Assembly (NCBI RefSeq): GCF_019236475.1 | Contig: NZ_JAFAIX010000004.1 | Span: 372,001-436,000 of the forward strand | Direction of reading: 5' to 3' | DNA: 64,000 bases | From: Chitinophaga sp. | GTDB taxonomy: Bacteria; Bacteroidota; Bacteroidia; Chitinophagales; Chitinophagaceae | Shown: one piece after another, positions 38,311 through 49,712 of the stretch | How the letters are laid out: each line of letters opens with the position of its first letter | Numbering within the stretch: the first letter of the stretch is position 1 | Program-made: the position numbers and the translations under genes | The notes under the pieces: model-generated | What the model was told of the DNA's origin: nothing | What the model saw: the letters and a program-made list of their open reading frames with translations, nothing else | The model's database searches: none

Positions 38311-40407
38311 ATGAGAGTTAAATGTTTATATAAGATAGGATTGATAGTCGTTTTGCTGGCATGGGTGCTACAGGCCACTGCACAGCAGCGACCTGGCGTG
38401 ATGATGATCGGTAAGGTGCGTAAAGGTTCCGTGATGTTGCGTTGGGCGCCTACCACTCCGCGTATCTGGAAGCAAGCTAACGTGAATGGATATACGTTAG
38501 AGCGATATACGATTATCCGGAATGGAAAGGTACTAGATCATCCGGAGCGAATCGTGTTGACCAACAGTCCTGTCAAACCCTTACCGATGCCTGCCTGGCA
38601 AGCGATCTCCGACACCAGTGATTTCGGGGCAATCGTGGCACAGGCGATCTATGGAGAGTCCTTTAAAACAGACTTAAAACAAGGAGATGCGATGAGTGTG
38701 GTGAATAGGTCTACAGAATTGGAACAACGCTTCGCCTACTCCTTGTTTGCCTGTGATCGCTCGTTTACAGTAGCTGGATTCGCTGGCCTGGCTTTCACGG
38801 ATAAAACGATCAAGAAAGAGGAAAAATACCTGTATCGGATTTACGCCAACCTACCAGATAAAATGAAGGCTGATACCGGCTCCGTTTTTATAGGCATGAT
38901 GGATGAAGCGCCATTGCCCAAACCGCTGGACCTAGGCGCGCTATTCGCAGACAAAGCGGTCATGCTGAGCTGGAACTATGTACTGCTGAAGGAATCCTAC
39001 AACAGTTATATCCTGGAACGCAGCGAAGGAGAGCATGCGCCGTTCAAACAGATCAATAAAGAGCCTATTGTCAATGCAAACGAAAAAGATTCCAGTATCC
39101 CTTCCAGGATTTATTATGTAGATAGCCTCGGTACTAACTTCAAAATGTACTGGTACCGGGTACGCGGACTAGATGCATTCGGTGAAATGGGTCCTCCGTC
39201 TGATACGGTAAAAGGAGAGGGACTGCCGTCTCTCCCTTATAATCCTAAAATCACCGCTTCCAACATTAATAAATCAAATAAAGTAGACCTATCCTGGGAT
39301 TTTCCTGCTGCCGGCGATAGTCTCATTACGGGCTTCAGCATCATCCGTGCTGCTGCGGTAAAAGGGCCTTACGATACACTCCAGCGGAATATACCGGTGC
39401 GCACTAGGAAGTGGGAACTGGCCGCCAACCTGCTGCCTAGTAACTATATCGCAGTAGTGGCGGTGGGTAAGAACGGTACGGTTGCGCCATCTTTCCCGGT
39501 GTTGGTACAACCGGAAGATACCATTCCCCCAGCAGTGCCTATACAATTGAAAGGTACAGTTGATTCTACTGGCGTGGTACGGATTCACTGGGCCGCCAAT
39601 ACAGAGCCGGATTTGATGGGCTATCGTGTGTTTAGAGGTAGTAAAAAAGAGGCAGAATTTATACAGTTAACTTCCACGCCCATTGCAGATACAATGTTCC
39701 GAGATACCATCCAGATGAATAACATCGCAGGTAAGATTTACTATAAAATAACGGCATCGGATAAACGCTATAACCAATCGGATTTTTCTGCCATATTGGA
39801 ATTACAACGCCCAGACATTATCCCGCCTACTGCACCGGCTTTCAAAAATTATGAAATCAAAGATGGGAAAGTAAAGCTGATATGGGTCAATAGCCAGGAT
39901 GCCGACGTAGTGAGATACCGACTTTTAAGGAGAGAGAAAGACCCCGGAAACGCCAGTTGGCAACTGGTGAAGGAGTTTATAGGAAAAGGGGCTTTGCTGG
40001 ATAGTTTACAGGAGACACCGCCTGCTTTTGATAAGTCCTGGCAATATACTCTACAGGCGCAGGACTCGGCCGGATTGAATTCGGATTATGCCACGCCAGT
40101 AACGATCCTGATTCCTGCAAATGCGGCCATCATGCCAATTCCACAGTTAAAAGCGCAGGTGGATAGAGAGAACAAACGCATTCAGTTGCATTGGAAACTA
40201 GACTACCCCGGCGTTGCACAGTTCTGGATATACAGGGCCGGCGGTAAAACGCCTATGAGTGTATTGCAGGTACTAGATGCTAGTCAACTGGAATTCAATG
40301 ATACGATCGGTCTTGAAATAAATAATACCTATCAATATACCCTCAAAGCAGTCATGCAAAACGGCCAACAGTCACGTTTCGCGCCTGTATTGATGGTGAA
40401 CTATTGA
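38311..40407 (+). CDS. Exported protein with multiple fibronectin type III domains
   Basis: This 698-residue protein has a signal peptide (about 1-24, ending QATAQ). It is made of Fn3-type beta-sandwiches, about five to six, recognisable by repeated W-x-(5-8)-GY-x-(I/V)-x-R patterns: IHWAANTEPDLMGYRVFR, KLIWVNSQDADVVRYRLLR and VDLSWDFPAAGDSLITGFSIIR. The linkers DTIPPAVP and DIIPPTAP start two of them. Such arrays act as spacers or binding arms on the cell surface. It starts 9 bases after the stop of the giant gene and ends 15 bases before the SprB-repeat gene, so it is cotranscribed. It has no visible sorting domain. Confidence 0.85.
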   Translation: MRVKCLYKIGLIVVLLAWVLQATAQQRPGVMMIGKVRKGSVMLRWAPTTPRIWKQANVNGYTLERYTIIRNGKVLDHPERIVLTNSPVKPLPMPAWQAISDTSDFGAIVAQAIYGESFKTDLKQGDAMSVVNRSTELEQRFAYSLFACDRSFTVAGFAGLAFTDKTIKKEEKYLYRIYANLPDKMKADTGSVFIGMMDEAPLPKPLDLGALFADKAVMLSWNYVLLKESYNSYILERSEGEHAPFKQINKEPIVNANEKDSSIPSRIYYVDSLGTNFKMYWYRVRGLDAFGEMGPPSDTVKGEGLPSLPYNPKITASNINKSNKVDLSWDFPAAGDSLITGFSIIRAAAVKGPYDTLQRNIPVRTRKWELAANLLPSNYIAVVAVGKNGTVAPSFPVLVQPEDTIPPAVPIQLKGTVDSTGVVRIHWAANTEPDLMGYRVFRGSKKEAEFIQLTSTPIADTMFRDTIQMNNIAGKIYYKITASDKRYNQSDFSAILELQRPDIIPPTAPAFKNYEIKDGKVKLIWVNSQDADVVRYRLLRREKDPGNASWQLVKEFIGKGALLDSLQETPPAFDKSWQYTLQAQDSAGLNSDYATPVTILIPANAAIMPIPQLKAQVDRENKRIQLHWKLDYPGVAQFWIYRAGGKTPMSVLQVLDASQLEFNDTIGLEINNTYQYTLKAVMQNGQQSRFAPVLMVNY

Positions 40408-40422
40408 TGTACATTAAATCCT

Positions 40423-43400
40423 ATGAAAATGAAAAGATTATTACTGCTGATAATCTTACTGGCTGCCCTGGGAACGGTGCATGCACAAACAGGCTCGCCG
40501 AATTTATATTTCGTAAAATACCTGATCAAGGTGCCTGTAAGAGCACCAGCGATTAACTATCGGATTGTATTAACCATTGAACCCTATAGCGGCCCTAATA
40601 CCGTGGTGACGCTGAACAGCAATACCTCCGCGGAAAAAATATTCGATGATGTAATCAATAGCACCTCGTCTATCAGGAACGTATATATCGATGTGTCCAA
40701 CAATGGCAACAGTCCCTGGCGCTATACCTTTGATGTCAGCGGGTCTTACCTGATTGCATACGATAGAACTGGTACATGGTCCGGCGATAACTTTGGGGGC
40801 GATTATACCAAAATACCATATATCAGTCTCCGGGTATATCCCAATATCCTCATTAACAACCAGGATGGAAAAACACCGCCTAATAATATCTATTGTGAAA
40901 ACGATAAAGTACACTTGGGTGTAAACTATTACGCCGGCAACGGTGGAGGCCCTTGGGTGTATTGGCAATATAGGATTGGCGGTACGGGCAACTTTACGTA
41001 CCTCCCTAACCCATATGGCTATACGAGTGCATCCGACTTCAGTCTGAAAGATATCTTCGGAGATAATTATAAAGATTACTTGAATACCAGGATAGATTTC
41101 CGTGCTGCCTCTTCCAATGGATTGGGCCGGGATATGTACCTGCCCATGTTCCAGCCAGGATACGACCCCAACGTCCCGATTAAGCCCATCCGACCGGATG
41201 AGGGCTCGAACTTCTTGACTTACTATTTCTATCCTTCCACCAATATGCCCTCGAATGTAAAAGCCATTCAGCCGGCCTGCTCCAACAGCGCAGGAACGGC
41301 CATGACGATCACTTTCCAGCGAGCCATGTTGCCAACAGAACAGATTACTTCCATCACGCTATATAAGGAAGTAAATGGGGTGATGAATGTCTTCGATCAA
41401 TACCAGACGCCCATCACTACGCTGGATGCCACGAATTGCTTCACCTGGAGTGGTACCAAGCCAATGGATGGCGGTAAATATTCGGTGAAGATAGAAGGTA
41501 AGTATGGCGCTACCACGCAATGTAACAATACAGATTATGTGTTCAATGTAGTGCCGCCACCTCCGGTTTCCTTAACAGCTTCCTCCACGAATATCCTTTG
41601 TGTAGGGGCCAGTACAGGCACGATCACGGTTACGCCTGGCGGCGGCGCTGGCAACGGAGATATCACCAAATATGATTATTCCATTAACAACGGCGCCACT
41701 TGGCAATCTGCGAATAATAGCTTCACGGGCCTACCAAAAGGAACTTATACGGTGCTCGTGCGGGATGGTAATGGTTGTGTAAGTTTATCGCCACAAACGG
41801 TTACCTTAACAGAACCTGCAGTGGCCCTCTCTGCGAAAATCAATACAGTAGCTGATCCTAAAGGAGCTACCACCAAAGATGGAAGCATCACTTTAACGAT
41901 TGCCGGAGGCACGGCGCCTTATACTTACAGTTGGAATAACGGCGCTACTTCCCGTGATATCAGCGGCTTAGATGGAGGTACTTACAGCGTACTGGTAACA
42001 GATGCGAATAATTGTACGGCCTCCGTTAGCACCACGCTGGTGGCGCCACCGCCGATCCAGATCCAATTTACGGAAACAGGTATCTCATGTAATGGAGAAA
42101 GCGACGGTGGCATCCAAGCAAAAGTAACGGGTGGCGTGCCGCCTTATTCCTATCAATGGTCCACCAACGGCACTTTGGCAAATATCAATAACCTGAAAGC
42201 TGGTACTTATTCATTACTGGTAACAGATGATAACGGTATCACGGCTACGCTGTCTTATGTGCTAAAAGAGCCTACAGTATTGACGGCGCAGTTGACGCCT
42301 AAAGCAGTTTCCTGCTTCGGTGGCGGTAACGGTACCATCACTACAGTTGTTTCCGGAGGTACTGCGCCTTATTATTACGCCTGGAGTAACGGCGCCTCTA
42401 CGGCCAATCTTACGGGTTTGTCTGCGGGCAATTTCAATGTAAGTATCACGGATAATAATGGTTGTAATATCAAACAAAGCGCTACTGTCACTACGCCGCA
42501 AGCATTGGCAATTACAGGCGCTACTACTCCGCCAACCCGCTATGGTAGCGCCGATGGTAGTATCGATATTACGGTCACCGGTGGCACCACCCCATATACC
42601 TACAGTTGGAGCAATGGAAAAAACACGGAAGACCTAACCGCCATTACAGACGGACAATATACCGTTACGGTAATGGATGCTAACGGTTGTTTCAAACAAA
42701 TGACATTCACTTTAAAACAGCCAGATCCACTAGCTGTAATCCTTTTCCAAACAGGGCAAGTACGCTGTAATAGCGCCGCCACAGGCGCTCTCCAGGTGAC
42801 GGTTACAGGTGGGGTATGGCCATATACGTTTAACTGGTCTAATGGGGCTACTGACTCTGTCATCACTTCGCTGCAAGCTGGAAATTACACTATAACGGTA
42901 ACGGATAAATCAGGAGTGACCAGCGTAAAAAGCATGACTATCACAGAGCCACCTGCATTAACCTTATCGCTCTCCGCTACAGAGGTGAGTTGCAGCGGAC
43001 AATCCGATGGTACCGTCACCGCTACTACTGGTGGTGGTGTAGTACCTTATACTTATCTGTGGAGCAATGGCAGCACGGCAGCAAATCTCCCTGCGGTAAA
43101 CGGTGGCACCTATTCATTGACGCTGACCGATGCCAACGGCTGTAAAACCAATGCTGCTGCGGTGGTACGTAATCCTAATGCGCTGGATGTACAGGCAGTA
43201 GCCAGTGATCCGATTTGTAATAACGGAAGCGATGGTAAGATTGATCTAACGGTTACAGGTGGAAGAACGCCTTATGTGTTTGCCTGGGATAATAATGCTG
43301 TTACGGAAGACATTAGCCATCTGCCGGCGGGCGACTATCACGTCTTGATTACAGATAACAGCGGATGTAAAATTGCGCAATCCTGGCATCTCACTAACCC

Positions 43401-44178
43401 GCCGCCGGTGGTGATCGATCTGGGGCGCGATAGAACACTGTGCAAAGGGCAAACCCTCGTACTAGATGCTACCATTCCAAACGGCGCAAGCTACCAATGG
43501 TCTACCGATGCCGGTTTTAAGGCGAGTACACCTATCCTGCAAATAAGTGATCCTGCTGTATATAAACTGATAACTACTAATAACCGCGGATGTACCGGCC
43601 AGGGACAGATTAAAGTTTCCTATGAGGATAGGGATATAGCAGCGGACTTCTTAATGAGTACGCAGGTAAATAAAGGAGAACAATTTACGGCAGTAAATAT
43701 CAGCTATCCTAGCGCAGATAAGATCACCTGGACCTTCCCAGCTAATGCGGTGGTGAAATCTTCCTCTGACCTCCTGGCGGAACTACTCATTAATCAGAGC
43801 GGACTATTTCGCGTTATAATGACGGCCTACCGTGGCGGCTGTGAGGCAATTGCGGTGAAAGAAATAATGGTAAATGATGCGGTATCTTTACCCGATCCTG
43901 TATCAACGCAGGAAACACTATTCAAGCAAGCAGTACTGCGGCCAAACCCTAATAAAGGCCAGTTCTATGTAGATATAGAAGTCACAGATGATGTAGCTGT
44001 CAATTACCGCTTACTGGATATATCCCGCAACCGGATTATATACGAACGCAAAGCGCAGTTGAATAAAGGGGTGAAGCAATCAGAGTATTTCGATGTACCT
44101 GGATTACCACCTGGTGTTTATGTATTGCTGATAGAATCGGCTAAAGAGAAGATCATTCTGAAGCTGCTGATCATCTAA
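40423..44178 (+). CDS. SprB-repeat surface protein with T9SS type A C-terminal sorting domain
   Basis: This 1251-residue protein has a signal peptide (about 1-19, ending GTVHAQ). An N-terminal region of unknown fold spans about 20-375. Eight SprB-type repeats of about 75 residues follow (about 380-990), each with GG-x-PY-x-Y-x-W-S/N-NG near the middle and GTY-x-V-x-VTD-x-NGC near the end. One Ig-like domain comes next (LGRDRTLCKGQTLVLDA). The T9SS type A sorting domain occupies the last 85 or so residues (RPNPNKGQFYVDI, then LPPGVYVLLIES). SprB repeats occur in the gliding adhesin SprB, and the sorting domain directs export through the type IX secretion system and attachment to the surface. 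It closes the six-gene run and is followed by a strong terminator. It is much shorter than SprB itself. Confidence 0.92.
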   Translation: MKMKRLLLLIILLAALGTVHAQTGSPNLYFVKYLIKVPVRAPAINYRIVLTIEPYSGPNTVVTLNSNTSAEKIFDDVINSTSSIRNVYIDVSNNGNSPWRYTFDVSGSYLIAYDRTGTWSGDNFGGDYTKIPYISLRVYPNILINNQDGKTPPNNIYCENDKVHLGVNYYAGNGGGPWVYWQYRIGGTGNFTYLPNPYGYTSASDFSLKDIFGDNYKDYLNTRIDFRAASSNGLGRDMYLPMFQPGYDPNVPIKPIRPDEGSNFLTYYFYPSTNMPSNVKAIQPACSNSAGTAMTITFQRAMLPTEQITSITLYKEVNGVMNVFDQYQTPITTLDATNCFTWSGTKPMDGGKYSVKIEGKYGATTQCNNTDYVFNVVPPPPVSLTASSTNILCVGASTGTITVTPGGGAGNGDITKYDYSINNGATWQSANNSFTGLPKGTYTVLVRDGNGCVSLSPQTVTLTEPAVALSAKINTVADPKGATTKDGSITLTIAGGTAPYTYSWNNGATSRDISGLDGGTYSVLVTDANNCTASVSTTLVAPPPIQIQFTETGISCNGESDGGIQAKVTGGVPPYSYQWSTNGTLANINNLKAGTYSLLVTDDNGITATLSYVLKEPTVLTAQLTPKAVSCFGGGNGTITTVVSGGTAPYYYAWSNGASTANLTGLSAGNFNVSITDNNGCNIKQSATVTTPQALAITGATTPPTRYGSADGSIDITVTGGTTPYTYSWSNGKNTEDLTAITDGQYTVTVMDANGCFKQMTFTLKQPDPLAVILFQTGQVRCNSAATGALQVTVTGGVWPYTFNWSNGATDSVITSLQAGNYTITVTDKSGVTSVKSMTITEPPALTLSLSATEVSCSGQSDGTVTATTGGGVVPYTYLWSNGSTAANLPAVNGGTYSLTLTDANGCKTNAAAVVRNPNALDVQAVASDPICNNGSDGKIDLTVTGGRTPYVFAWDNNAVTEDISHLPAGDYHVLITDNSGCKIAQSWHLTNPPPVVIDLGRDRTLCKGQTLVLDATIPNGASYQWSTDAGFKASTPILQISDPAVYKLITTNNRGCTGQGQIKVSYEDRDIAADFLMSTQVNKGEQFTAVNISYPSADKITWTFPANAVVKSSSDLLAELLINQSGLFRVIMTAYRGGCEAIAVKEIMVNDAVSLPDPVSTQETLFKQAVLRPNPNKGQFYVDIEVTDDVAVNYRLLDISRNRIIYERKAQLNKGVKQSEYFDVPGLPPGVYVLLIESAKEKIILKLLII

Positions 44179-44187
44179 ATAACGATA

Positions 44188-44230
44188 TAAAAGCACAAAA
44201 CCTGCGCCCTGCGCAGGTTTTGTGCTTTTA
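44188..44230. terminator. Bidirectional terminator between convergent operons
   Basis: A perfect 20-bp stem (44188-44207 with 44211-44230) with the 3-base loop CCT is flanked by A and T runs. It starts 10 bases after the stop of the SprB-repeat gene and its right arm ends in the stop codon of the convergent FAD oxidoreductase gene. It should work for both strands. Confidence 0.9.
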
Positions 44231-45712
44231 ATCTGCCGCCACTATAGACATCGCATGATGAAAAATATTCAACGGGTCCCATTTCGATTTCACCAGTTGG
44301 AGTCGCGGGAAATTTTCCTTGTAGTAGAGTAGGGGCCATGCCACACTGGACCGGTTCCACGCTGCATGTGTAAGATCTGTATCTGGGTGATTGATCATAC
44401 AACCATCTGTTTGTTCATTAGGAACGGGTACGCCGCCTCTATCTTCAAAGAGATCCCCATAAAAATTGCGGATCCATTCCAGGCTGATCCCCTCATCTGC
44501 GGGGTCCATCCAGCCGATATTACAGGCCACATCCATGATACTATCCCGCTGCGCGGTGGCGGTAGCATCCGGCGCGATGGCGTTTACCTTCCCGCCATAA
44601 GTGGCCATGCCTAACATCCCACCTATAGGCAGGTTCGCCGTGAGATATTGATAGGCGATATCAATTTGATTTTTCGTCAATGGCTGACGGAAATAAGCAT
44701 CTTTTATTTTAGCTTGTACGTTATCAAATCCAGGCTGAAATAATTCTGGAAATGGATTCAATGCAAAACGTAACCAGGATGTCTGCTCTACTTGTAAGGT
44801 TTTGGGCGTATGTAGCCCTTCTTGCATGGCGGCTATATGTGCCATTATTAATCGTGCTGCATTATCTCCAGTACAAAGCCCTTTAAGTTCCACCCTGCCT
44901 ATGTTCTTGTGGTTCATGAAGAGAATACTGAAGAGAGGCGTATAATCAGAATCAGGACCGCTATGCTGATAACTCCAGTTGCCAAAATTTTGTATCAATC
45001 GTGTAAATACGGCCTGGTCGATATCTTTCCAATCCCAGCCTATCCTAAAAGTGGTAATAGTAGCAGGCGCTTTAGGCAATGCCTGAAATGGGTCTGGGGT
45101 ACTCACATCCGGAGATCGCAGCCAATAACGGGTAACAATGCCAAAATTACCGCCACCAGCGCCAGTATGTGCCCACCATAATTCACGATTTGGATCGGTC
45201 GCTTCCCGCGTCGCAACAACGCTGGCCGCTTTGCCGGATGCATCTACTGTCACTACTTCCACGGCATACAGGTAATCCGCCGCTAATCCATATTCCCGAC
45301 AAAGAAAACCAAAGGCGCCTCCTAATATATGTCCACCTACACCTATCCCTGGATGTTCTCCGGCAGGTAATACCACACCCCATTCTAGAAATAGTCTGCG
45401 ATACATCTCACCAACCGTCACGCCGGCTTCTACTACAAAGGCGGAGCGCTCGGCATCGAAGGCTACATTCGTCATCAACGACATATCAATGAGTACGCGC
45501 ACTTTCGGATCTGCTACAAACCCCTCCAAGCAATGTCCGCCACTACGCACCACCACTCGCTTTTTGCTGGAAACGGCTTCCTGTACAGCAGCCACCACTT
45601 CCGCCACAGACGTAGGCAAGCAAATATATTCCGGCTGCCCCATGTGACGTTTGTTGAATCGCTTGGATACAAGGTCGGTATAACGTATATCCGTGGATGT
45701 GATCTTTTCCAT
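44228..45712 (-). CDS. FAD-dependent oxidoreductase of the berberine bridge enzyme (BBE) type
   Basis: This 494-residue flavoprotein has an FAD_binding_4 (PCMH-type) domain (about 30-205) and a C-terminal BBE segment (last 50 residues, with DGCMINHPDTDL and YYKENFPRLQLVKSKWDPLNIF). RSGGHCLEGF carries His60, the expected 8-alpha-histidyl FAD attachment site. In the second site the family often has Cys in a CPTVGVGGH context. Here the sequence is EHPGIGVGGH, so FAD is probably held by one covalent bond only. GLAADY and GAGGGNFGIVT are further family motifs. Substrates of such enzymes are sugars, alkaloids or phenolics and cannot be read here. No signal peptide is present, so it should be cytoplasmic. 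Confidence 0.88.
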   Translation of the reverse strand: MEKITSTDIRYTDLVSKRFNKRHMGQPEYICLPTSVAEVVAAVQEAVSSKKRVVVRSGGHCLEGFVADPKVRVLIDMSLMTNVAFDAERSAFVVEAGVTVGEMYRRLFLEWGVVLPAGEHPGIGVGGHILGGAFGFLCREYGLAADYLYAVEVVTVDASGKAASVVATREATDPNRELWWAHTGAGGGNFGIVTRYWLRSPDVSTPDPFQALPKAPATITTFRIGWDWKDIDQAVFTRLIQNFGNWSYQHSGPDSDYTPLFSILFMNHKNIGRVELKGLCTGDNAARLIMAHIAAMQEGLHTPKTLQVEQTSWLRFALNPFPELFQPGFDNVQAKIKDAYFRQPLTKNQIDIAYQYLTANLPIGGMLGMATYGGKVNAIAPDATATAQRDSIMDVACNIGWMDPADEGISLEWIRNFYGDLFEDRGGVPVPNEQTDGCMINHPDTDLTHAAWNRSSVAWPLLYYKENFPRLQLVKSKWDPLNIFHHAMSIVAAD

Positions 45713-45749
45713 GTACTAAATTTTAAAATTTAAAACACCCCTGTATGTG

Positions 45750-45790
45750 AAAAACAGAAGATGACGTCGCAGACGTCATCTTCTGTTTTT
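45750..45790. repeat. Half copy of the double-hairpin element (hairpin 2 only), terminator-like
   Basis: A perfect 19-bp stem (45750-45768 with 45772-45790) has the same GACGTC-GCA-GACGTC centre as the full elements, but its own outer arms (AACAGAAGAT/ATCTTCTGTT) and A/T-run ends. Hairpin 1 is missing. It lies between katG and the FAD oxidoreductase gene, both on the minus strand, and should terminate katG transcription. Confidence 0.8.
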
Positions 45791-45807
45791 TATTTTATTC
45801 GCCTTTA

Positions 45808-48087
<2,280 letters not shown>

Positions 48088-48144
48088 TTATCAATTTTGG
48101 GTATGGAAGGAATATATATGCTTGCACCTGGTTACTGTGCAGGT

Positions 48145-48185
48145 CAAAATTAAGATTCGATAGATATAATCATAATCAATTGATT
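48145..48185 (-). promoter_or_regulatory. Putative katG promoter with palindromic operator
   Basis: On the minus strand TAATTTTG (plus-strand 48145-48152) matches the Bacteroidota -7 element TAnnTTTG. About 22 bases further upstream is the perfect palindrome AATCAATTGATT (48174-48185) inside a longer AT-rich imperfect dyad. A TTG lies within it but at 24 rather than 19 bases. The position over the -33 region would suit a peroxide-responsive regulator of the PerR or OxyR kind. This is inference. The rest of the 331-base gap (48085-48415) holds the double-hairpin copy C. Confidence 0.42.
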
Positions 48186-48313
48186 CTATAATTTAATAGT
48201 TAAAACCTATTGCTATAAAATCCGTTCGGGTTAATCAACTATAGTCTCCCTATAAAAATAGCGGATACACAATATACTAAATTACCGGGAATACAGCCAA
48301 AACTCTCCAGCCT

Positions 48314-48396
48314 GTCGTGCCTGCCCAACGGGCAGGCACGACAAAAAAGAAAAAAGGCTGGAATGGATGTCTGCGTGACGTCCATTCCGGCCTTTT
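48314..48396. repeat. Double-hairpin intergenic element, copy C
   Basis: Hairpin 1 is GTCGTGCCTGCCC (48314-48326), loop AAC, GGGCAGGCACGAC (48330-48342), a perfect stem with one base pair swapped (C-G to G-C) relative to copies A and D. Hairpin 2 pairs 48352-48371 with 48377-48396 over 20 bp with two G-T wobbles. Its core reads in the opposite orientation to the other copies (GTCTGCG rather than CGCAGAC). The outer arms are specific to this site and end in A and T runs. It lies between the katG upstream region and the 3' end of the DUF1569 gene. Confidence 0.82.
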
Positions 48397-48415
48397 GATA
48401 CCGCATCTTCAATTC

Positions 48416-48865
48416 TTATACATTAAATTGCCGCAGATGGTGATCGGCATGTTTGTACATCAAAATACAAACCTCATCTGAAGTCAGCTTCCCGAAAATA
48501 GGATGATGCACCTCCGGTGTACCAGCACTCACATGTTCCGCCATGAGTGCAAGCCACTGTTGTTTTTGGGTCTCGACATCCGCTTCTACTACTTCGGTAA
48601 TTTTCATGGGAGTGATCGTACGAGCATTACGGGGCATAAGGGTTTTTTCTTTCAATAAGCTGCGTAAGGCAAGCCTGCCAAAAATATATCCCAGGAACAC
48701 ACGCGGATAAGTTTTTTTCCCCAACGCCATTTCTTCCCAGAGGATGCAATGCCGTAACATCTGCCGTACATTCATCTGCCCCCATTGGGCAGTGCTGCTT
48801 TCCTGGAGTTGATTAATCCGATTAGCCAGTTCATCCCTGGTCGATTTATCAAGAATTGTCTTCAT
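48416..48865 (-). CDS. DUF1569 family protein (DinB-like fold)
   Basis: This 149-residue soluble protein matches in pattern the DUF1569 family: an N-terminal RDELANRINQL helix, WGQMNVRQMLRHCILWEEMALG, and a C-terminal HHPIFGKLTSDEVCILMYKHADHHLRQF spanning two helices. The family is related to the DinB/YfiT four-helix fold, which binds a metal through three His. Candidate ligands here are the His of LRHC and two His of KHADHHLRQF. The biochemical function is unknown. It is a single gene, with the double-hairpin element 20 bases after its stop acting as a terminator. Confidence 0.75.
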   Translation of the reverse strand: MKTILDKSTRDELANRINQLQESSTAQWGQMNVRQMLRHCILWEEMALGKKTYPRVFLGYIFGRLALRSLLKEKTLMPRNARTITPMKITEVVEADVETQKQQWLALMAEHVSAGTPEVHHPIFGKLTSDEVCILMYKHADHHLRQFNV

Positions 48866-49014
48866 GATGGAACGATTAAATAAAATAAGAGTGTATAGTG
48901 ATTATTGGAAGTACTACTAATCTTATGGATAGTAAAATTAATATCGGGAAACCAGGTTTAACGGGGTCAAATGCGACTATTCCGGGGTGAAAAACGACGT
49001 ACCCAGCTCAACAA

Positions 49015-49044
49015 TTGAAAATGAATGGGTTTTTTCTAATTTTG
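49015..49044 (+). promoter_or_regulatory. Consensus Bacteroidota promoter for the SMI1/KNR4 gene
   Basis: TTG (49015-49017), a spacer of exactly 19 bases, and TAATTTTG (49037-49044) match the known consensus TTG-N19-TAnnTTTG in every position. The start codon of the SMI1/KNR4 gene follows at 49071, giving a short leader of about 20 bases. Confidence 0.75.
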
Positions 49045-49070
49045 ATGTGAATCAATCTTAACCCGAAACC

Positions 49071-49625
49071 ATGACAAACACTATTCTGGAACTGGATCAC
49101 CATATATCCACATTACGGCCCGACTACTACCCTGATCTCAACAGCGCCTTAACAGATGAAGAAATCGCCAGCTTGGAATTTAAATATAACATATCGCTTC
49201 CAACTGATCTAAAGCTGTTATACAAATGGAAAAACGGACAGAAAGAACTCTCTTTCGATTCCTTCGTGAACAATTCCAAATTTATTCCGCTAGATCAGGC
49301 ACTGGATACCGCCAGCAATAATACCAGCATGATTGGAACCGACTTCGATATCAAAAACTGGTGGAATGAACACTGGATTCCTTTATTTCACAACGGTGCA
49401 GGCGACTATATCTGCTATGATGCCGGTGGCTTATTTACTGGCGAAAAAGGCCAACTGATTGAGTTCTGGCATGCAGACAACGACAGGAATGTAATCGCTC
49501 CAACCTTGGAGGTGTTCTTATCCCGATTAAACGACTATTATACTTCCACTCCGGAAGACGCATTCGACGAATATTTTGCAGTACCTGCCATCAAAGGTTA
49601 TCCGAAGAAATTTATAGCCAAATAA
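49071..49625 (+). CDS. SMI1/KNR4 (SUKH) family protein
   Basis: This 184-residue soluble protein carries the SMI1/KNR4 pattern: LTDEEIASLEFKYNISLPTDLK at the start of the domain as two helices, LYKWKNGQ, then WIPLFHNGAGDYICYD and GQLIEFWHADND. SUKH proteins are often immunity proteins of polymorphic toxins, but many are stand-alone genes of unknown role. No toxin gene is next to it here. It could be an orphan immunity gene. It has its own consensus promoter and shares a bidirectional terminator with the convergent GNAT gene. Confidence 0.85.
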   Translation: MTNTILELDHHISTLRPDYYPDLNSALTDEEIASLEFKYNISLPTDLKLLYKWKNGQKELSFDSFVNNSKFIPLDQALDTASNNTSMIGTDFDIKNWWNEHWIPLFHNGAGDYICYDAGGLFTGEKGQLIEFWHADNDRNVIAPTLEVFLSRLNDYYTSTPEDAFDEYFAVPAIKGYPKKFIAK

Positions 49626-49674
49626 AGTTGGAAATTTTTTTTAGGGAGACACGTGTCAAACGACTGGTCATCGT

Positions 49675-49712
49675 AAACTAAATACCGGTAAGGTTTTACC
49701 GGTATTTAGTTT
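49675..49712. terminator. Bidirectional terminator between SMI1/KNR4 and GNAT genes
   Basis: A perfect 17-bp stem (49675-49691 with 49696-49712, inner part TACCGGTAA/TTACCGGTA) with the 4-base loop GGTT. The right arm covers the last codons and stop of the GNAT gene. A further copy of the recurring motif GGAGACACG lies just before it at 49645-49653. Confidence 0.85.

Noticed and set aside
41560..43400. Regular DNA repeats that could be taken for a CRISPR or satellite array
   Set aside because: They are in-frame, about 225-base, divergent units encoding SprB repeats.
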